Assembly (NCBI GenBank): GCA_043777675.1
Contig: JAYWHR010000039.1
Span: 1 to 64,000 of the forward strand
Length of the DNA: 64,000 bases
From: JANMDU01 sp043777675
GTDB lineage: Bacteria; Pseudomonadota; Gammaproteobacteria; Burkholderiales; Burkholderiaceae_C
Direction: 5' to 3'
The notes below the pieces were generated by a model. The model was given only the letters and a program-made list of their open reading frames with translations. It ran no database searches and had not been told where the DNA came from. A program made the translations under genes and the position numbers. This document shows, piece by piece, positions 16,924 through 22,963 of the stretch. Numbering within the stretch: the stretch's first letter is position 1; every line of letters begins with the position of its first letter.

Positions 16924-17741
16924 GGCTTCTGAGACTGTTCGCACTGGACTTGCACAACTTCTCGTCTGCCTTGATCCACTCGGATCGCAGACAAACAGCC
17001 GCCCCACACGCATCCCGTATCGAGAGCGATCAGATTCGGGCGATTGATCAAGCCGAGCGTGCTCCAGTGGCCGAAGGCGACTACTGTGTTGGCTGTGGCG
17101 CGGCCGGGCACGTGGAACCAAGGCATGTAGCCGACCGGCGCTGCGCCTGCGCCTTCTTTGGTGGCGAATTCCATTTCGCCTTGTGCGCTGCAAAAGCGCA
17201 GACGAGTTAGAGCGTTGATGATGACTCTTTGGCGCTGTGCACCTTGCAGATCTTCGCGCCATGCATTCGGCGTGTTGCCATACATACTTTGAAAGAAGTT
17301 TTTAGCATCTTTTGAGCGAATAGCCGGCATGATCTCTGCGCTGAGTGCTATTATTTTCATAGTATCCCATTGCGGCAACACGCCGGCATGCACCATCACA
17401 ATGCCATCTCGGAAAATGGCAAGCTCACGGTGGGCAAGCCAATCAAGCAGCTCTGGCGCATCACGCGCTGCTAGGAGCTCAGTCAAGGTGTCGCTCTTAT
17501 GCGCAGCGCGTGCGCCGCAGGCCACGGCCAGCGCATGGAGATCGTGGTTGCCCAAGAGGCATTGCGCGGCATCGCCCAAAGCCTGCAAGCGGCGCAGCAC
17601 TTTGAGCGAATCAGGGCCACGGTTAACCAGATCGCCGAGCAGCACGAGCTGGTCTCGGCTGGGGGAGAAATTTATCTCAGCCAAAAGTCTGCCAAGTGCG
17701 GTATCGCAACCCTGCACATCGCCAATCAAGTAAAGTCCCAT
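16899..17741 (-). CDS. apaH: Bis(5'-nucleosyl)-tetraphosphatase, symmetrical
   Basis: ApaH splits Ap4A into two ADP and also removes NpnN caps from RNA. The metallophosphatase signature is complete: GDVQGC (residues about 7-12), GDLVNRGPDSLKVLR and GNHDLHALAVA, with later His ligands in VHAGVLPQWD. The length of 280 is normal. The stretch ALSAEIMPAI is encoded by a family-1 repeat. The gene is convergent with rsuA (overlapping 25 bases) and divergent from the CNNM gene. Confidence 0.95.
   Translation of the reverse strand: MGLYLIGDVQGCDTALGRLLAEINFSPSRDQLVLLGDLVNRGPDSLKVLRRLQALGDAAQCLLGNHDLHALAVACGARAAHKSDTLTELLAARDAPELLDWLAHRELAIFRDGIVMVHAGVLPQWDTMKIIALSAEIMPAIRSKDAKNFFQSMYGNTPNAWREDLQGAQRQRVIINALTRLRFCSAQGEMEFATKEGAGAAPVGYMPWFHVPGRATANTVVAFGHWSTLGLINRPNLIALDTGCVWGGCLSAIRVDQGRREVVQVQCEQSQKPQAEVLRD
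17321..17350 (-). repeat. Family-1 palindromic repeat, copy 5 (in CDS)
   Basis: On the minus strand it reads TAGCACTCAGCGCAG...CATGCCGGCTA, in the same direction as apaH, and encodes ALSAEIMPAI. The flanking GCTATTATTTTCATAG is the AT hairpin part of the element. Confidence 0.88.
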
Positions 17742-17765
17742 ACTTCTGGACTTTAATCGTATTTC

Positions 17766-19076
17766 ATGGATTTCTTATTGATTGCAGTGCTCACGCTCAT
17801 CAACGGCGCCTTCGCCATGAGCGAGATGGCTTTGACTGCGGCTAAAAAAGTACGCCTCACCGCGATGGCTGAGGGTGGCGACGATGGCGCAAAAGCAGCG
17901 CTGGAGCTAGCCGACAAGCCCACCACAATGCTCTCAACGGTGCAAATCGGCATCACCTCGATTGGCATGCTGAACGGCATCGTGGGCGAGGCAGCGTTTA
18001 GCGGCGGGCTACAAGAGTTTTTAATGAGCCTGGGCATGGGCGAAAAGCTCGCTTCGCCTACTGCAACGACTCTGGTGGTGATCTGCATCACCTTCATCAC
18101 ACTGATTTTTGGCGAACTCGTGCCCAAGCGCATCGGCTGGGCTTACCCAGAGGCCGTAGCACGGGTGGTGGCTAAGCCAATGATTTGGCTCTCCAAAGCG
18201 GCTAGCCCGTTTGTGAAGCTGCTCACCGTCACGACGCAAGGCGTGCTCAAGCTCATGCGTATCCGCACCGACTCCAATCGCAGCGTCACCGAAGCAGAAA
18301 TCGCAGCGAGCTTAGATGAAGGCATGGATGCTGGCGTGATCGAGCAGCATGAGCGCCAGATGGTGCAAAACCTGTTTCATTTGGATGATCGCCCGCTGAT
18401 CTCCATCATGATTCCGCGCAGCGATATCGTGTGGCTAGAGGCGACTTTAAGCGTGCAGGATGCGCTGCGCAAAGCCGGCGGATCGAGTGATCCGGAGAGC
18501 AAGCTCTCCCACAGTTGGTATCCGGTCTGCCAAGGGGGGCTCGACAATATTGTGGGCATCGTTAGCGTGGCGCGCTTGCTGCGCCAACAATTGGGCAACA
18601 CGGGCCAGACTGTGGGCTCTTTGGCGACGCCTGCGGTCTTCATCCCCGAGACGCTCTCCGGTATGGAGCTGCTAGAACAATTTCGCCAACAATCGGCCCG
18701 GGTGATCTTCGTGGTGGATGAATACGGTGTGTGCCAAGGCCTACTCACGCCGCGTGACCTGTTGGAGGCGATCACAGGCGAGCTCAAGCCCCAAGTAGCC
18801 GCCGATGCTTGGGCCACACGCGAGGCAGATGGGGGATGGAAGCTTGATGGTTTGATGCCGATTGCCGAGCTAAAAAGCCGCTTAGAGATTGACGATGCAT
18901 TGCACGATGAAGAAGAAGGCCACTACAACACCCTAGCTGGCCTGCTCATGGCCGTGGCAGGGCATTTACCGCAGCAGGGAGAAGCGATAGATGCAGGCGG
19001 CTGGCGCTTTGAGGTGCTGGCGCTGGAGGGAAGGCGTGTGGATCGGGTGCGGGCGCGGCGGGCTTTGGCGGCTTAA
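17766..19076 (+). CDS. CNNM/HlyC-CorC family membrane protein with CBS pair
   Basis: This 436-residue protein has the DUF21 (CNNM) membrane domain in the first 190 residues, starting MDFLLIAVLTLINGAFAMSEMAL. A CBS-domain pair follows (MIPRSDIVWLEATLSVQDAL and FVVDEYGVCQGLLTPRDLLEAITGEL), and a C-terminal CorC_HlyC domain ends in the GWRFEVLALEGRRVDRVRA motif. Family members are Mg2+ or other cation exporters, often annotated as hemolysins. It has its own divergent promoter region against apaH. Confidence 0.93.
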   Translation: MDFLLIAVLTLINGAFAMSEMALTAAKKVRLTAMAEGGDDGAKAALELADKPTTMLSTVQIGITSIGMLNGIVGEAAFSGGLQEFLMSLGMGEKLASPTATTLVVICITFITLIFGELVPKRIGWAYPEAVARVVAKPMIWLSKAASPFVKLLTVTTQGVLKLMRIRTDSNRSVTEAEIAASLDEGMDAGVIEQHERQMVQNLFHLDDRPLISIMIPRSDIVWLEATLSVQDALRKAGGSSDPESKLSHSWYPVCQGGLDNIVGIVSVARLLRQQLGNTGQTVGSLATPAVFIPETLSGMELLEQFRQQSARVIFVVDEYGVCQGLLTPRDLLEAITGELKPQVAADAWATREADGGWKLDGLMPIAELKSRLEIDDALHDEEEGHYNTLAGLLMAVAGHLPQQGEAIDAGGWRFEVLALEGRRVDRVRARRALAA

Positions 19077-19130
19077 CGCGTTTCTGTTTGGTTGCTTTTT
19101 CGTTGTGCACCTGCTTTTTGTTTCGCACGA

Positions 19131-19200
19131 CCCGCTCGCCTGCCACGTGATGTGCCCGAAAAAGCCGAGGGCTTTTCAGACCCATCACGCAGCGGATTGA
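19131..19200 (+). repeat. Left inverted repeat flanking the hicAB-integron island
   Basis: This 70-base stretch is repeated in inverted orientation at 21314-21478, matching at about 41 of 45 positions in its outer half (CCGCTCGCCTGCCACGTGAT... GCCCGAAAAAGCCGAGGG) and 25 of 28 in its inner half (TTTTCAGACCCATCACGCAG...). The right copy has a 92-base insertion between the halves. Confidence 0.75.
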
Positions 19201-19233
19201 GGTATCTGGCGCGTTATTTTGCTCTTAATTTCG

Positions 19234-19263
19234 TAGCACTCTGCGCAGATTCTATGCCGGCTA
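19234..19263 (+). repeat. Family-1 palindromic repeat, copy 6
   Basis: This copy equals the family consensus: TAGCACTCTGCGCAG, ATTCT, ATGCCGGCTA. It is intergenic, just inside the left inverted repeat, with an equally oriented copy at 21545-21574 beyond the integron. Confidence 0.9.
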
Positions 19264-19358
19264 GATGCCAAAATCGTCATGAAATCTCTCCTAGAAACCT
19301 GTATTCCGTCTATTGACCAGATTAGCTTTTGCTAGCATTTTTTGCTATCATTAGACTC

Positions 19359-19613
19359 GTGAATACCAAGCACCGCAAAACGCTAGCCGCCCTCTTCGCA
19401 AGGCCCACATCGCCCAACATCGTGTTTGCCGATATTGAAGCATTGGTCAAAGCCTTGGGTGGCTCGGTTTTAGAGCGCGAAGGCTCGCGTGTGCGGATCG
19501 AGTTGGAGGGCGAATGCTGGCGCTGCCATCGCCCTCATCCGGGCAAAGAGGCCAAGCGTTATCAGGTGGAAGAGGCGCGCGAATTGTTTGAACGAGTAGG
19601 AGTGCAACCATGA
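19359..19613 (+). CDS. hicA: HicA-type mRNA interferase toxin
   Basis: HicA toxins are small double-stranded-RNA-binding-fold ribonucleases that cut mRNA. From the GTG of VNTKHRKTLAALFARP the protein has 84 residues, matching the family start (N-S-K-H-R-K-T-L) and the block DIEALVKALGGSVLEREGSRVRI. The likely catalytic His is in CHRPHPGKEAKRYQVEEARE. The reading frame extends upstream to an ATG at 19329, but that would add ten unusual residues. It overlaps hicB by four bases (ATGA), the standard toxin-antitoxin arrangement. Confidence 0.88.
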   Translation: MNTKHRKTLAALFARPTSPNIVFADIEALVKALGGSVLEREGSRVRIELEGECWRCHRPHPGKEAKRYQVEEARELFERVGVQP

Positions 19614-19948
19614 ATAGTATGAATTTCAAAGGCTATACCGCTCGCGTGGAATATGACGAACGCGATGATGTTTTTGTTGGGCGTATTCTCGGCATTCGCG
19701 ACATCATCAGCTTTCATGGAGACACCGTAGCGCAGCTCAGATCTGAGTTTGAGCTGGCCGTCAAAGACTATGTGGCCGACTGCAAACAGCGCGGCATCAG
19801 CCCCGAAAAACCTGCATCCGGCAAACTGCTCCTGCGCGTCCCCCAAGAAGTCCATGGCCGCGCCCTAATAGCCGCACAAGCTGCCGGCAAAAGCTTAAAC
19901 CAATGGGCTACCGAGGCTTTGCAGCAGGCTGCGCAGGTGAGTGCTTGA
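19610..19948 (+). CDS. hicB: HicB-type antitoxin
   Basis: The antitoxin of 112 residues has an N-terminal partial RNase H fold (FKGYTARVEYDERDDVFVGRILGIRDIISFHG) that blocks HicA, and a C-terminal ribbon-helix-helix (SGKLLLRVPQEVHGRALIAAQAAGKSLNQWATEAL) that binds the operator. It begins inside the hicA stop. Its 3' end abuts the intI remnant on the other strand; no attC follows it, so it is not a gene cassette. Confidence 0.92.
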   Translation: MNSMNFKGYTARVEYDERDDVFVGRILGIRDIISFHGDTVAQLRSEFELAVKDYVADCKQRGISPEKPASGKLLLRVPQEVHGRALIAAQAAGKSLNQWATEALQQAAQVSA

Positions 19949-20010
19949 GACGCTGACTTTGCCTTCATACAGCTTCTGTGCTCTGAATATTGATCTGCCA
20001 TAGGCGTTGT

Positions 20011-20214
20011 AAAAGCCTCCACCTGCGCCTGCCGCATGTCGTGCGGATGCCGCTTATCATGAAAATAAATGAACTTTTTCACCCAGTACACGTAGGCCTC
20101 TTCGGTCCGCAGGCTATAGTGCAAGTAACGTATATGTTCCCGCAACTGATCCAGCAGCCGAGTTGACTTGAACACAGGCGTGCTGGTTTTTCTGGAGTTG
20201 TTATGACTGCTCAT
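20011..20214 (-). pseudogene. intI: Truncated integron integrase (N-terminal fragment)
   Basis: The first 68 residues resemble the N-terminal SAM-like domain of integron integrases: STRLLDQLREHIRYLHYSLR and TEEAYVYWVKKFIYFHDKRH, close to IntI1 as I know it. After VEAF the frame runs on as the unrelated antisense of hicB and stops, so the catalytic domain with the Arg-His-Arg-Tyr residues is gone. It points away from the cassettes, the normal integron polarity, so it is the 5' stump of the integrase of this array. Confidence 0.85.
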
Positions 20215-20222
20215 AAATACAG
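20207..20222 (-). promoter_or_regulatory. LexA-box-like site over the intI start
   Basis: On the minus strand CTGTATTTATGAGCAG has the CTGT-N8-ACAG layout with one mismatch (GCAG) and covers the intI ATG. LexA repression of intI is known in other integrons; here the gene is broken. Confidence 0.5.
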
Positions 20223-20338
20223 TATATCGCTGCTAAGCCATATTGCAAGCGGCTTAGCGGTTGATATTGCTCCCGATGTTAGGGAGACAAACGCCGCGAT
20301 GGGTGGACAGACACCTGTCGCCCTATATTGAGTTAGAA
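20223..20338 (+). other. Probable attI region and first cassette junction
   Basis: This stretch lies between the intI start and the first cassette, where attI should be. It ends in GTTAGAA (20332-20338), whose complement TTCTAAC opens the first attC. This match between the cassette's leading bases and its own attC is the diagnostic of an inserted cassette. An inverted repeat GCTAAGCC...GGCTTAGC lies at about 20233-20258. Confidence 0.65.
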
Positions 20339-20382
20339 GGTACGCGTACACTGTAATTTTTAAACCACCAAGGAGAGCATTC

Positions 20383-20523
20383 ATGGCACTTAAACCTGGA
20401 CCAAAGCCGATAGCACCATCAACAGGGAAGCCGGATCAGCGCCGCCGTGATAACAAAACCACACTAGGGAATACACCGTCCCTCAAACCTAGCAAATCTA
20501 GTAATCCCCCAAAAAGTAAATGA
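20383..20523 (+). CDS. Small cassette-encoded protein, 46 residues
   Basis: This short gene begins 50 bases into cassette 1 after a strong ribosome site (AAGGAG) and encodes MALKPGPKPIAPSTGKPDQ and a further Lys/Pro/Ser-rich, basic tail ending NPPKSK. It has no hydrophobic segment or recognised domain. The site, the spacing and its position filling the 273-base cassette make it a likely real gene of unknown function. Confidence 0.65.
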   Translation: MALKPGPKPIAPSTGKPDQRRRDNKTTLGNTPSLKPSKSSNPPKSK

Positions 20524-20545
20524 CAGGGGGCTCGTTAATTTGCTC

Positions 20546-20611
20546 TTCTAACCCGGCAGTCGAGCGGACTTGCGCGAAATGCCGCGCAGGCCGCTCACTT
20601 CTACGTTATGC
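20546..20611 (+). other. attC recombination site of cassette 1
   Basis: The core sites are TTCTAAC (20546-20552) and GTTATGC (20605-20611). Inside, AGTCGAGCGG pairs with CCGCTCACT leaving one extrahelical C, and TGCGCG/CGCGCA forms the inner stem. This is the folded architecture integrase recognises. Cassette 1 spans 20333-20605. Confidence 0.85.
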
Positions 20612-20630
20612 CGCACAAACGCAACCGTCC

Positions 20631-21149
20631 ATGTACTCCATCCGCTGTACCCGAAAGCTCCTAAACCGAGGCGCGCCGCCCCTAGTTCAGTCGCCGACCG
20701 CACCTACAACGGTGTTAGGCGACTGGTATGCAAACATAATATTTTCCCGTCCCGAGCAGCTTGTCATCTGTATATCCCAGAAGACACTACTCCCGGTTGT
20801 CGTCCCGGCCAAGGACATCAAGCGACTTCCAGAAAGAGTTTTGGCAGCAGCAGAAATAATGCTCACCGCCATTGGAGTTCCCAGTGAAGAAGTGGCATCA
20901 GAACTTGATGAAATGCAGAAGGCAGTCTTTGCCAAGACAGAAGACAGGCGCGTTCTTGGCTCCTTGAATGACTTTGTCTTTCACTTGCAGCACGGGACTG
21001 GAAGCCACCCGCACATGACCTTGCATGAACGCGCGCTCTGCATCGCGCGAATGCCGTGTGGTGCACTGGAGTACGCATATCCAACCGAAGCTACTCTGGC
21101 AGCCTTCTCTGCAAGTAGGACGCTCAAGGCAGCAATGCGTGCGGCATAA
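20631..21149 (+). CDS. DUF6933-like protein on an integron cassette
   Basis: From the ATG of MYSIRCTRKLLNRG the protein has 172 residues. The segments RCTRKLL, LGDWYANIIFSRPEQLVICI and VLGSLNDFVFHLQHG resemble proteins I know as DUF6933, small proteins of unknown function common in integrons and other mobile DNA. The frame is open further upstream but that would run through attC1. The start lies 25 bases after the cassette junction with no clear ribosome site. The TAA stop lies within the first core site of attC2, as in many cassettes. Confidence 0.78.
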   Translation: MYSIRCTRKLLNRGAPPLVQSPTAPTTVLGDWYANIIFSRPEQLVICISQKTLLPVVVPAKDIKRLPERVLAAAEIMLTAIGVPSEEVASELDEMQKAVFAKTEDRRVLGSLNDFVFHLQHGTGSHPHMTLHERALCIARMPCGALEYAYPTEATLAAFSASRTLKAAMRAA

Positions 21150-21204
21150 CCCAGCGCTGAACCACCGGACCCGCTACGGCAGGCCGGTTAGCTCTACGTT
21201 AAAC
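21144..21204 (+). other. attC recombination site of cassette 2
   Basis: The core sites are GCATAAC (21144-21150) and GTTAAAC (21198-21204). GCGGCATAAC is the exact complement of the ten bases at the cassette 2 junction (20605-20614). AGCGCT-G-AACC pairs with GGTTAGCTCT leaving the usual extrahelical G. Cassette 2 spans 20606-21198. No further attC was found downstream. Confidence 0.85.
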
Positions 21205-21313
21205 TCCATGCCCTACTGACACAAGAGCGACTCATCGGCGAATCGGCTTCTAACCTTCGTAGATATTGCGCAAGGTGCTACGAAATAAGGAGTGAAGTGA
21301 CATCGCAAGTCGC

Positions 21314-21478
21314 TTGATCCGCTCCGTGATGGGTCTGAAAAAACGAAGGCTTTCTTGGTTGAGCGCGGCCAGCCATGGTCATTTCGCTACAAAAGATGGA
21401 AGCTCGGAGCGAGCGGCACAGAATGCCTGAAAGAAAGCCCTCGGCTTTTTCGGGCACGTCGCGGGGCAGGCGAGCAGG
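21314..21478 (-). repeat. Right inverted repeat flanking the hicAB-integron island
   Basis: The inner half (21314-21341, TTGATCCGCTCCGTGATGGG...) and outer half (21434-21478) are the reverse complement of 19131-19200. They are separated by 92 bases absent from the left copy, which contain a GAAGGCTTTC/GAAAGCCCT palindrome across the junction. Confidence 0.75.
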
Positions 21479-21544
21479 TTGCGTGAAGGCGAAGCGGTTG
21501 AGTTCTGAGATACTTCACAGAACGCAGATTAACTATCAAAACGA

Positions 21545-21574
21545 TAGCATTTCGCGCATATTCTATGCCGGCTA
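21545..21574 (+). repeat. Family-1 palindromic repeat, copy 7
   Basis: The copy reads TAGCATTTCGCGCAT...ATGCCGGCTA, preceded by the AT hairpin ACTATCAAAACGATAG. It is intergenic, just outside the right inverted repeat and downstream of the regulator gene. Confidence 0.85.
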
Positions 21575-21589
21575 CTAGCCACTTGTGCT

Positions 21590-22666
21590 TCAAAAATACC
21601 ACCAAGGCAACACCTGCGTCATGCGCAGCACTTGGCCGCTGTCTAAAGCGCTGTAGCCTGCCAAGGCTTCTAGTTTTCGCAGCCATGCGGTGCTGCGCAG
21701 GAGTTTGCACAGGGCTTGGGTGGCGGGCTCGGCTAGGGATTCGCGCTGCACGACCAAGGCGTAGCGCTCCTTCGCTTGGGGGATGAAGCCCAAGCCATGC
21801 GCGACTGCGGCGGCTTCGATGCCTAGGGCGCAATCGGCTGCGCCTTGGGCTACGGCCAGCGCGGCGGCTTGGTGGGAGGGCTCTGTGTGGCGGTAGCCTA
21901 GGAGGTCTTTACCGCTGAGGCTGAGTTCTGCGAGCAGATCATCGAGCAGCAGACGCGTGCCTGTGCCTGCTGCTCGGTTGACGAAACGGTGCTGTTGCTC
22001 GGCCACATCGCGCAGATTTTTGATGCGCAGCGGGTTGCTTTTTGCCACCATCAAGCCTTGGCTGCGCTGTACGAAGCCGATGATTTTATGTTGGCCAGGC
22101 TCTAGCAGGCAGCGATAGGTTTGCACGCTTTTGCCTTGCGTGGCCACTGGCAGGCGCACATGGAAGCCGGCCATGCGGCAGCGGCCTTCGTTAAGTGCGC
22201 GCAGGGCATCGACGCTGCCTGTGAAATGAATATCGAGGTGCAGCTTTTTAGCGGCTGCAAACACGCGCAACTTAGAGAGCGCTTCATCGTGGCTGGCATG
22301 CAGTTGCAGCACCTGCGCTTGAGGGTCGAAGGCCAGTGCCATGCTGCGCTCTAGCTCGGCTTGCAAGGCTTCGATTTGCGGGGCAAGGCGGGCTTGGGCG
22401 AGGCCATCGGCATAGAGCAGCCGCTCGCCAAATGCGGTGAGCTTTGCTGCTTGGCCGCGCTCCCAATGCAGCAATGGCTCTCCCAGTGCTTTTTCCCAGC
22501 GCTTGAGTTCACCCCAGACGTGACGATATGACAGGCCGAGCACTGTGGCAGCCTTGGAGATGGAGCCTTGGGCATGAACGGTTTGCAGCAGCGTGATCAA
22601 GGAATTACTCAATCGCGCCGTTGCTGGATGGGCGCTGAGTTGGTAAGTTAGGTGGGCGTGCTGCAT
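21590..22666 (-). CDS. ModE/LysR-type regulator with periplasmic-binding-like domain
   Basis: This 358-residue regulator has an N-terminal winged helix (SLITLLQTVHAQGSISKAATVLGLSYRHVWGELKRWEKALGEPLL), the ModE/LysR type. From about residue 115 it has a substrate-binding-protein-like domain (VLQLHASHDEALSKLRVFA, FVNRAAGTGTRLLLDDLLAE, HQAAALAVAQGAADCALGIEA). Family members sense molybdate, tungstate or an oxyanion-like ligand. No mod transport genes are nearby, so the target is unknown. It is divergent from the photolyase gene across a family-2 hairpin. Confidence 0.85.
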   Translation of the reverse strand: MQHAHLTYQLSAHPATARLSNSLITLLQTVHAQGSISKAATVLGLSYRHVWGELKRWEKALGEPLLHWERGQAAKLTAFGERLLYADGLAQARLAPQIEALQAELERSMALAFDPQAQVLQLHASHDEALSKLRVFAAAKKLHLDIHFTGSVDALRALNEGRCRMAGFHVRLPVATQGKSVQTYRCLLEPGQHKIIGFVQRSQGLMVAKSNPLRIKNLRDVAEQQHRFVNRAAGTGTRLLLDDLLAELSLSGKDLLGYRHTEPSHQAAALAVAQGAADCALGIEAAAVAHGLGFIPQAKERYALVVQRESLAEPATQALCKLLRSTAWLRKLEALAGYSALDSGQVLRMTQVLPWWYF

Positions 22667-22803
22667 TTGTGCTTAGTGTATTGCTAGCAGCGTCATGGCT
22701 TATTTGGTGGGATCGCGCGATTTTGCGGGCACTGTAGCCTTCACAGAAAGAGATTGCCTAAGCGAACAAATGCTTGTGTCGCCCCGCAGGTAGTCGCAGC
22801 GTT

Positions 22804-22884
22804 CGACATGGTGCATCCACCGCAGTGAGGTAAAAGGAGGAGCCGAAGGCGGGGGACACGAACGGAGGTGGGTGTACCGTGGCG
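22804..22884 (+). repeat. Family-2 hairpin element, copy E
   Basis: The arms 22804-22821 (CGACATGGTGCATCCACC) and 22867-22884 pair at 14 of 18 positions; three of the four exceptions are G-U compatible on the plus-strand RNA. The loop has GTGAGGTAAAAGGAGGAGCC and GGCGGGGGACACGA. It is a single copy in a divergent promoter region. Confidence 0.7.
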
Positions 22885-22963
22885 ATAAGCGGGTTCAGTA
22901 CGAGCAGTCGAACGAAACGCATATCAGTGCCAACAAGAAATGTAATAAAGGCACAATACAAAC

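Larger units (their letters stand above)
21205..21589. other. Gene-free end of the integron island
   Basis: No gene is supported here. The stretch holds the right inverted repeat and a family-1 repeat; the open frames seen run antisense to or through these repeats. Confidence 0.6.

Noticed and set aside
17766..19076. Hemolysin
   Set aside because: The domain order DUF21-CBS-CorC/HlyC marks a CNNM-type ion transporter; the hemolysin name is a historical label.
19359..19948. hicAB as integron gene cassettes
   Set aside because: The genes lie on the far side of the intI stump, not in the array, and no attC site follows either gene.
19768..20010. C-terminal continuation of the integrase frame
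   Set aside because: After VEAF the translation is simply the antisense of hicB and has none of the conserved integrase catalytic residues.
21199..21310. A third gene cassette after attC2
   Set aside because: The leading TTAAAC would need a GTTTAAC core downstream; none was seen, nor a suitable open frame.
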